From Talinum fruticosum (taxonomy: Eukaryota > Streptophyta > Magnoliopsida > Caryophyllales > Talinaceae): a stretch of DNA of 64,000 nt. The stretch's first letter is position 1; the number at the start of each line of letters is the position of its first letter. Both the position numbers and the translations under genes were made by a program. The stretch is taken from positions 1,302,001-1,366,000 of the forward strand of contig JAITYX010000078.1 of NCBI GenBank assembly GCA_021018815.1. Direction: 5' to 3'. Positions 56,439 to 64,000 of the stretch are shown piece by piece. Under the pieces are notes generated by a model that saw only the letters and a list, made by a program, of their open reading frames with translations, searched no databases and had not been told where the DNA came from.

Positions 56439-56914
56439 GGCTTCATTTTATTTTAAGAAAATATGTTGGAAAGAAAATTTAAATGGAAAAAAAGTGATGA
56501 GGAAAACAAGTTAAGGGAAAATTTTTTTTTCTTGTGTTTGGTTCAAGGAAAAATAGAGAAAAACAAAATTATAATCATTTTCTAACCTTTTACTCATCCA
56601 CACCACATTGTCATGAAAAGAAGAGAGAAAATATTCAATAGCATTAATTAATTGAGAGGAGAGAGAAAATTCTTAATGACATTATTTAATACAATTCTCT
56701 GTCTTTTCTCCATTTCTCTCTTTTTGTGAAATTTTTCTTCCATTTTTCTCTCAATTTTGGAAGGAAAATATCATTGATCAAATTGACAAAATTTTCCATG
56801 AGCTTTTCCATCAAACTTTTTTCTCTCCTTTTTCTTCAATTCAAACAAGGGAAAGAAATTCATTTTCCATATTTTTTTTCTTTCCTTCTAATTTTCTTAG
56901 AATCAAATAGAGCC
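56439..56914. mobile_element. Tourist-like MITE (PIF/Harbinger type)
   Basis: Terminal repeats GGCTTCATTTTATTTTAAGA and, reverse-complemented, GGCTCTATTTGATTCTAAGA are both followed by AAAA. TAA duplications lie at 56436-56438 and 56915-56917. The 476-bp interior is rich in AAAATTTTC motifs and non-coding. Confidence 0.75.
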
Positions 56915-57417
56915 TAAAGGTATCTATTTTTAATGGTTTATATTTTAGGCAATTTGAATTTCAAAATGAATGTGGGGAATTTGAGTTTCAAAATAAATGT
57001 CATTAAAATACCTAGTTTTGAGAGTTATCTTTTAAAGTTCAGATTATTCCAATCTAATATCCTTACCATTCAGATTATTCACATCAAAGAAACCTTAACT
57101 TTTTTTCTAGTTGTACTATTTTAAACCATGTTAGGAAAAAATAATTGTTTGAGTATCAAATAACAACTTTAATAGAGGGTAGATATTATATCTTATTTAT
57201 TAACCGATAGGTTTTTAGTACAATAATTCAAGTGAAATTTGTAAAACGAAGACAAGAGGAAATTAAAAGAATTAAGAGATAATTAGATTTACCTCTCATG
57301 TATTTTTCTGTAATAATTTTAAGTACCACTGACCTTTTGGGATTAATATTAACCCCTTCCCTTCTAATTATATGAATTAATATAACGAGTAAAATTTTGG
57401 TAAAAATAATTGACTAA

Positions 57418-58556
57418 GACCCTGTTCCATTTAGTTTTAACTTACAACCTTACATTTGTTTATAACTTCTTACAACTTCTTAGAATTCTTTACATCTACA
57501 TATTATTTTTCATTTCGAAATTTATTGTGAATTTATTTTTCTATCGTTAATGAAATTTTTTTGTTGGCGAATATTTATGTACGTAAAGTTTGTCTACTAA
57601 AGGATGTCTCATGAGACATGTACGTGTCGGATATAACTATGCCTACACTCTATTTTTCCCATTCTTATGCCCATACCCTTTATCGGATATTTTGGGTATA
57701 TTTAGTTTATTTGGATAAGTATGTAAGGATTTTAATAAGTAATACTCATTGAGTACATTAATTTAATTTTATGTCTTAAGAAATTCACCAATAAATTCCA
57801 ACATATAATTAATTGTAAAAAAATATCATGTCCATTTGAACTAGTTATTATGAATAATATTACAAACATTTTGCTAAAGTTTGAGTTTATAAGTGAATAA
57901 TTAAGTTGAATGTGACCAAATCATTTGAGCTATTTTGGTCTTATTCCATTTAGTATAAGTTGTAAACGAGTTATAAGAAAATGTAAGGACCTGTAAGAAG
58001 TTATAAGAAGATATAATTTGATAAAAATTTCAATGTATTCATATGTGTATTTTCATAATTATGTGCAACATATTTTTATTTTTCATTATGAATTTAACAT
58101 AATTTATAAAATTATAAAATTTATATATTTGTGGTGCCAAATGCATATATGTCATGTTTAAGTGACTTTCATGCTTAAATAATTTTTAGTGGTTGAGTTA
58201 CATTTATTTCAAACTTGTAAATTTAAGGTCATTTTCAATTACCTATTACATGAAAATCATTTATGTATCTATAGAAACTCTTTTCATAAATATCAAACAT
58301 AATTTTTTTAAATAAAAAAAGAAGAGAAATAAATAATCAAACTGACACATATGCATTTGATATTACAAACATATAAATTTTATAATTTTATTATTTACGT
58401 TAAATTTATAAATAAAAATACAAATATATTACAAGTAAATATAAAAAATACATTAAGTATTTTTATTCAAATATATACAACATTTTATATTCCTTAGAGA
58501 TCCTTACAACTCCTTATAATTTCTTAGTGTTCCTTATAGTTATATAGAATAAAGCC
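57418..58556. mobile_element. MITE pair or composite with TTCCATTTAG termini
   Basis: The left end CCTGTTCCATTTAGTTTTAA follows TAA (57415-57417). The right end, reversed, reads GGCTTTATTCTATATAACTA and precedes TAA (58557-58559). A second left-type end GGTCTTATTCCATTTAGTAT starts at about 57938, so one element may sit inside or beside another. Subterminal TTATAACTTCTTACAACTTC-type motifs occur in inverted form at the right side. No ORF. Confidence 0.45.
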
Positions 58557-58559
58557 TAA

Positions 58560-59460
58560 GGGGGAAAATTACAGTAATGTCTTCCTGATTATATAAATTA
58601 ATATAAATAGTAACATATTTTTGATGCTTAAACCATTACTTTCCTTCATTTAACAAATAAAAAATTATGTTAGTAAGTTACATTATTACTCATTAGACAT
58701 ACAAAATTAAGGGAGTAAATTACCTTTCTAATTTTACTTTACCACCTTCAATAAGAACAATATAAAAACTAAAATAGAAAAAAGTAGACAGACAAAAAAT
58801 GGTACAACGTAGAGAGAAACTAGGACTTAACTTAAAATATAAAATATAAAGGTATTTTAAAATATTAAAAATAAAGTTTATATTTTATTTCATTGAAAAA
58901 TATACATAAAAATTCAATATAAATTCATGGAAGTTATACAATATTTACCATTATCGTAAAGAAAAGGGTTAAAAGTAATACGAAAAGTGAAATATTTAAA
59001 ATTATTACTGAATTTTTTAAAAAAATAAATATAATTATCTCAAAAAATTAGTGTCAAATTGGACCGCGGTCATCAGGTCCGTAATATTTGTAACGATAAT
59101 GCAATTGACAGCAAATGATGACGCTACTTCCCTTCCATCTCCTGGGGAGGGAAGAAAAGCAAAAAGAAGAGAGAGAAATAGTTGGTAGAAAAATACAGTG
59201 GCTACGGTTTACATACCAAGACCTCGTCCTGTGGTGTGTGCTTTTTCTTTGAGTTTCTGGTGGAAAAATTAATGAGAAATCGGTTGAAATTGAGAAGCCA
59301 AGAAAATTGAACGAAGAAAAGTCAGCGTTTGTAAAGTGTATTTGTATTCGTATGAAACGGGTAAAAACCAAACTCGTAATCTCACACGCAACACAAGAAA
59401 ACAGTGTTGGTGGGAAGGTGGGAGTGGGAAGTAAAAGTGGGAACACTTTGAATTCAATAA
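58560..59460. other. Upstream region of the kinase gene
   Basis: AT-rich DNA grades into more complex sequence near 59050. The minus-strand open frame 59054-59446 has no recognisable protein motif and lies in the presumed promoter. No clear TATA box was chosen; AATAAAAACTTG near 59456 is too weak to call. Confidence 0.4.
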
Positions 59461-59518
59461 AAACTTGCTAAATCTAATGCCATGGAGGACACCCACTTCC
59501 TTTTCTCTCCATACCCAT

Positions 59519-59546
59519 CTCTCTCTCTCTCTCTCTCCCTCTCTCC
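59519..59546 (+). promoter_or_regulatory. (CT)n tract, probable 5' UTR of the kinase gene
   Basis: A CT-dinucleotide run lies about 270 bp before the first in-frame ATG. CT-rich tracts near transcription starts are common in plant genes. Transcription start is therefore inferred to be close to 59500. Confidence 0.45.
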
Positions 59547-59811
59547 TCCTATGTTACTTCCAGCTCAGGGAAAAGGCCAGACAACGACCCCATCAGAAAA
59601 ATAAGCACCCTCTTTCTTCTCTTGATTACCCCTTTAAAAATAAATTTTGTAGACCCTTCCTCCAGTTGTCCTCCTTTGTGATTGTACATCGCTTTTGGGA
59701 TTTGGGTATTAGGTAAAAGAAAAAGAAAAAGGAAGGAGAACTATAGATATCAGGATTGGTTCAAGGGTTTTGAATAAATTCGGATTAAACCCCAGATTTT
59801 GAAGCCCTTAA

Positions 59812-62474
59812 ATGACCTCTGTCAGCATCAGTAGCATCATCTTCGGAATCCCCTCTACTCTAATCCCGAGGTAATTATTTAGCTTTTCTAGTGTTCTACA
59901 GTTTAGTTAGCATCACTATCTGTGTTCTTGAGCTTGGTATTTGATCTTTGCTGGTTTGAAATCTTGCGGGCTTCTGTAATTTTCATTTTCTTTATGGGTT
60001 TTGACTTATAGAGTTAAAATTTACGCTAATAATTTACATGTTTGATCAACTGGGCATGTATATTTGAATCAATTTTAGGATGGATGTGGCTTGATTATGA
60101 AATTTATGTGCATTGACTTTGCTTTAAGTTGAACTGGGTATTTTTTAAAAACAAATATTTCTGCTCAATTGTCAGGAGGAACTGGTATTGTTGGTAGTCA
60201 TGTGGTGTTTGTTGAATTGAAGCTATCGACTAATTGTAATGTAGTTAATCTTTGAGATAATAAAAATGGCAGTTCTTAATGATCCGAAACTGTTTTGAGT
60301 TGTCTATTCTGCTTTCTGAGTGGTTCTTATATGGCATCTTCTTTCTTTTTTTTTCTTTTTTTTATTGGGTGTGCACAGATATGGGCTGTTGCTGCTTTGG
60401 AAGCCCTGGTTTAAAAAGAAAAACAGTCCTGCTCGGGCTCATGGAGAAGTGGAGGGTACATATTTTTAACTCTTTCCAATTCATTGCTTGTTGGGTTTTG
60501 TAAGGTGGCATCAGAGAAAGAAAAGAATTGGCATTTCTATCGTTTGGTTAACACGAAATAATTGAGAGGAATCAACCTTTTTGTTTATTTGGTTAACTAG
60601 AAAGGAAATGAAAAAAGAAACCATCCTTTTAGAGCTTCTATATTCCCTTTCCCTCAAACTTAACTCGTTTGATGATAGTGCAAAGGAAGTTCTATTAACT
60701 GAATATGGGAAAATTTCTCCTCCTTGTTCCCTTTCTACTTCTGTCCCTCAGTAAAAGCCTTTTTCTAGCGGCAATGCCTCAGGAGAGAATTTTAGGGAGT
60801 AGCGGAGTGAATTGGGATGTTGGTTTGGTAATGAAGAGGGCTCGTCACTGCATCTGGAAATCATGATATTTGTTGCAGGATGCCATGATAGGGGGCAGAT
60901 GGGTGTTTTGGCTTATTTTTGGACGAGGAATAACATACATGAGGTAGGGTAATCCAAAGAAACAAAAAAAAAAAAAAAAAATAAAAACCTACATGAGGAA
61001 GATGCTGTGACTCTTTAGGAGTTAAGAGGCTCTCATATTCATGAACAGTGCATTCCTGGTTCCTGCTAAGATTTTTGGTTCATCCTTTATAGTGTTGACT
61101 TAACGCCAATAATGTGGTGAGATGATGGTACTTAAAAAATGATTTAGCGGAGTAGTTGCCGTTTCATTGTTAAAATATGGTTTACCCAACCTTACCCTTA
61201 GTCTAGTCAACTTATCTAATGCTGAACTGATAAAAGTGAATCAGGAGGGGGATCAAGTTATTTCTTTGTCAGCGAAATTGGCTTAAGGCAATCTCGCTCT
61301 GGCCCTCGTTATTCTATGTTTCTAAATTATTATCTTACATTCTTCTATGCAGGGCAGTTGCTTCAGAACATCAGAACTTTCTCCTACAATGAAGTGAGAG
61401 CAGCAACTGATGATTTTAACTTTAACAATAAGATAGGACGAGGAGGATTTGGCATAGTCTACAAGGTACTGATTGTATATTATTTATACATTATTTTGTT
61501 CTGGTTGACTAATCGGCGAACGTCTTGTAAACTGTGGAAATTTTTGTCACTTATCATGTAGAATCCTTTCATCTCTCTCCTGGTGCCCCTCCCCGTGTGG
61601 TCCCTTCTTCTGATTGCATTTAGTGCTTTTTCTCCAGTTGGTATTGATTCTTTGTTCTTCCTATGATATTTTCTGTTTAGTCTAAGACAATGCACCTCTT
61701 TTTAATTTTATTCCAAGATGTAGTTATGCAGTCAGAAGCAATTGTCAGATCAAGTTTTTGAATATTAATTTCATCCATGTATGAGGGTCCTTTGTGGTTC
61801 ATGTAATCTGTTTTGTTTGCCACTTGTAGTATTGTACATAAAATGTGCTTAAGCAGAAAATTTTGGGTTTCCTCGAAGAACTTTTACGTCCATATTCTGC
61901 TATACTTACAGATTACTATGGAATGTATCCAGGGAACCCTCAAGGGTGGGGTCCAAGTTGCTGTAAAGACGCTTGCTACCGAGTCAAAACAAGGACTGCG
62001 TGAATTTTTGACTGAAATAAATACTATTTCGAATGTGAGGCACCCAAACTTGGTTGCGTTGATAGGATGCTGCATTGAAGGGACTAACCGCATCTTAGTC
62101 TACGAGTATGTAGTAAATAACAGTCTGGACCGTGCATTACTAGGTAAGCTCTCTAATCATACTGTAAACTGAGTAGCTTGTAAGAGATTGTAACACATGG
62201 GATCTTCAAACAATATGTTTCATTTTTTTGTTGTAGGTTATACTAGCAATCGTAGTATACTGAACTGGGAAAGAAGATCTGGTATAGTACTGGGTACTGC
62301 TAGGGCTCTTGCTTTCCTTCATGAAGAACTTAACCCCCATATTGTGCATAGGGATATTAAAGCAAGTAACATACTCCTTGACAAAGACTACTTACCCAAA
62401 ATTGGAGACTTTGGATTGGCTAAACTTTTTCCTGATGATATCACGCACATCAGCACAAGAATAGCGGGGACAAC
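59812..62474 (+). CDS. Receptor-like cytoplasmic Ser/Thr kinase, CRPK1-like / At3g09010-like, 3' end outside window
   Basis: Predicted exons are 59812-59870, 60379-60455, 61353-61465, 61933-62143 and 62237-62474, all with GT..AG borders and one continuous frame (232 codons so far). After a short N-terminus comes [15 protein letters not shown], then the kinase domain: glycine loop [11 protein letters not shown] (residues about 73-83), VAVK with Lys95, helix-C Glu111 in FLTEI, catalytic loop HRDIKASN (191-198), DFG 211-213 and IAGT at the start of the activation segment. HRD makes it an RD kinase. No signal peptide, ectodomain or clear membrane span precedes the domain. The close resemblance (REFLTEI, HPNLV, GCCIEG) points to the At3g09010/cold-responsive kinase 1 group, cytosolic or membrane-anchored kinases. 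Substrate unknown. The start is debatable: ATG 60381 (MGCCCFGS) is out of frame with the kinase. The APE-to-C-lobe exons should lie beyond 64000. Confidence 0.85.
60381..60455 (+). other. Alternative start with MGCCCFGS motif, out of frame
   Basis: ATG GGC TGT TGC TGC encodes [14 protein letters not shown], a strong N-myristoylation/palmitoylation-like signature expected for this kinase group. The exon has exactly 75 nt from this ATG, so splicing to 61353 gives a stop within 15 codons. One extra base in the TTTAAAAAGAAAAAC run would put it in frame as ...[16 protein letters not shown]. Either a one-base deletion or sequencing error is present here, or the upstream ATG at 59812 is used. Confidence 0.6.
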
Positions 62475-64000
62475 GTACGTATTCTTCCTATTTTGCAAGA
62501 AACTTCTCAAAAACTTGTTTCTTTGTTCTCTGATCACAATTGAGGTGTTCTTCCTGATCATTATATGTTTCTTATATGGGCACAACCCAGATTGATGTGG
62601 TACTTGTAGTTCTGTTCAAATGAGACTTACTGCTAGATGTTATATACAGGGTATAAGATGTTAATGTAACTAATAGGATTGCCTTGATTTGTGCATGATG
62701 AAACCCTCACTAGCTGCTACATGAGTGTATGTCTTTAGGAGGGTGGGATTCATGTAGACAGTGAGGTCAACAAGGTGGATTAACCGTGCGCCAGGGTTCT
62801 GAGGGGTTGGGGGTTTGTACTCGAGCAAAAGGGTATGACTTTCATATCCATTATCAATGATACTCACTTCCTCATCAGCTACACTTAAAAGTGTAGACCA
62901 ATTATGTACATATATTTGATTGCAAATAAGTCACATAGTTGATACAAAGTTAGGTTTAGGGAAAACCTTTTTTTTTTGGGAGGGGGAGGAGGGGGAACAG
63001 ATCATGTTACCTATGTACGGTTGGTCATCAATACTTGACCAAAAATAAATACATATATAAAAAAGGTTCCTAAAACTTGAAAACAGGAATCAGAGTATTA
63101 CTAAGTGCACTAATATTGTCTCCTTGCTAGCCCTCCCCAACAAAGTCTAAGAATGACAGCTCTTACACTCTCATAAAGCATAATCTAGTAGTTGGTCATG
63201 TGTAATCGACCTTGTAATGCGAAAAATTTGTAATTATGTTTTATGTTGGTTGTATGAGAGTATTCAAAAAAATCCTACCTTGTAATTATGATTACTGCAA
63301 AACTATGTAATCCTGAATCATGATTGCATTACAAAATTAATTGCTTTACGTTGCGATTACGTTACATCCAATTAAACATAACAAAGAGCCTACCTTAATG
63401 CACACCATTGAAGATGGATAATGTATGCCCGCCATTATGATTAGAGAGCACTCTTTATCAAAATTCACCGAGTATAATATGGTGACTGAAATATTAATTC
63501 ACCAAGTATCATTTATACCCTGCGCAAGTGGGACCCACATTAAGAGTTGTTGTTGTTGTTATTGTTGTTATTCACCAACCATCATTTATACATGCATTTA
63601 TGATTATTAGAAAATGCTCTTTGAGAAAGGCTGTTATGATTAGAGAACACTCTTTATCAAAAAGGAAATCCCATGTTTGTGTACATTCTCAAATTTCATT
63701 TTATTTTTTTCGAAGGCAAGATATCCATCTAGATATTGTGAGGCATGGAGGAGGGGACAAGGGGTTATGTGAGGGGAAGCCTCCCCCATGCCTCCAGTGG
63801 GATTCGACCTCAACTATATTGTCTGGAATTTCTTCCCTCTGGGCCATCTCTATGATGATGGCTATCTCTGTTGGCTTTCAAATTGAAATACGATGTTATT
63901 CATTTAGTGATACTACATGCCGGCTATGCTATTGCTTACATCAAGGCAGATGATATGTATGATTTCTTTTGTAAATGGAGATTTAAACTGGATAATGAGA
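62475..64000 (+). other. Intron 5 of the kinase gene, incomplete
   Basis: No exon encoding the APE, DxWxxG or later kinase subdomains was found up to the window end, so the intron exceeds 1.5 kb or the gene is broken here. Contents include a G-rich tract at about 62978-62997, a segment at 63720-63810 with a B-box-like GGGATTCGACCTC (possible SINE), and the direct repeats described separately. Frames 63425-63610 and 63528-63953 have no family resemblance. Confidence 0.5.
63430..63665. repeat. Direct repeat pair in intron 5
   Basis: TTATGATTAGAGAGCACTCTTTATCAAAA (63434-63462) recurs as TTATGATTAGAGAACACTCT and onward at 63634-63662. Between them TTCACCAAGTATCATTTATAC and TTCACCAACCATCATTTATAC also form a pair. 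Probably a small decayed repeat element. Confidence 0.7.

Noticed and set aside
59054..59446. 130-codon minus-strand ORF upstream of the kinase
   Set aside because: No motif, antisense to the probable promoter, overlapping another open frame. Composition is explained by CT-rich promoter sequence.
63720..63810. tRNA gene because of a GATTCGACC B-box-like motif
   Set aside because: No cloverleaf or A box at correct spacing was found; at most a SINE remnant in an intron.
1..64000. A previously undescribed multi-gene defence or metabolic system
   Set aside because: Only one supported host gene was seen. Everything else coding-like is transposon-derived and broken, so no cluster of cooperating genes can be claimed.

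Overview
The window is nuclear DNA of a flowering plant, most likely not a grass. The evidence is an AT-rich background, plant-type LTR retrotransposons, CACTA, hAT and PIF/Harbinger transposons, CCCTAAA-type telomere-like repeats, and one intron-containing receptor-like cytoplasmic kinase gene. No tRNA, rRNA, CRISPR array or bacterial operon was seen. I estimate that well over half of the window is recognisable mobile-element debris, and the only host gene with clear support lies at the right edge.

Layout. 1-2729 is AT-rich intergenic DNA with a tandem duplication and a degenerate minisatellite. 2730-22410 is a large nest: a Ty3/Gypsy element (LTRs 2730-3271 and 21867-22410, gag and protease remnants, no reverse transcriptase) holds a hAT-type element (5164-6207) and a minus-strand Copia element (9589-20927). 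One LTR of that Copia element holds a long Gypsy-type solo LTR (10574-16400), which in turn holds a CACTA element (10704-12140) and an LTR block full of GC palindromes (12483-13962). The minisatellite resumes at 22411, so the whole nest is an insertion. 22.4-26.8 kb holds MITE-like elements and a long inverted repeat with a GC-rich loop (25089-26282). 26842-32260 is a PIF/Harbinger element bounded by TAA duplications, with decayed minus-strand transposase and MYB/SANT-like genes. 32.3-34.4 kb holds a hAT-like MITE and a truncated LINE. 34.4-41.2 kb is gene-poor, with (TTA)n tracts, a Helitron-type terminus, dispersed repeats and a degenerate TCGGGT-rich tract.

41239-54307 is a second minus-strand Copia element with gag, protease and a downstream accessory ORF. 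Its 3' LTR has been invaded by a related solo LTR (41332-42939) and by a second Gypsy-type solo LTR (44104-46778). 54.3-59 kb is AT-rich with a possible SINE and two MITEs. From about 59.5 kb to beyond the window lies a plus-strand serine/threonine kinase gene of the At3g09010 / cold-responsive protein kinase 1-like type. Five exons are visible, reaching the start of the activation segment.

The two Copia elements share one architecture: gag-protease, then a separate ORF with its own TATA box between the lost pol region and the 3' LTR. This arrangement resembles Sireviruses. The kinase is a separate matter. Its familiar-looking N-terminus (MGCCCFGS) is one base out of frame with the kinase domain, whereas an ATG in an upstream exon is in frame. 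All boundaries, duplications and reading frames were read by eye without alignment software or database searches.
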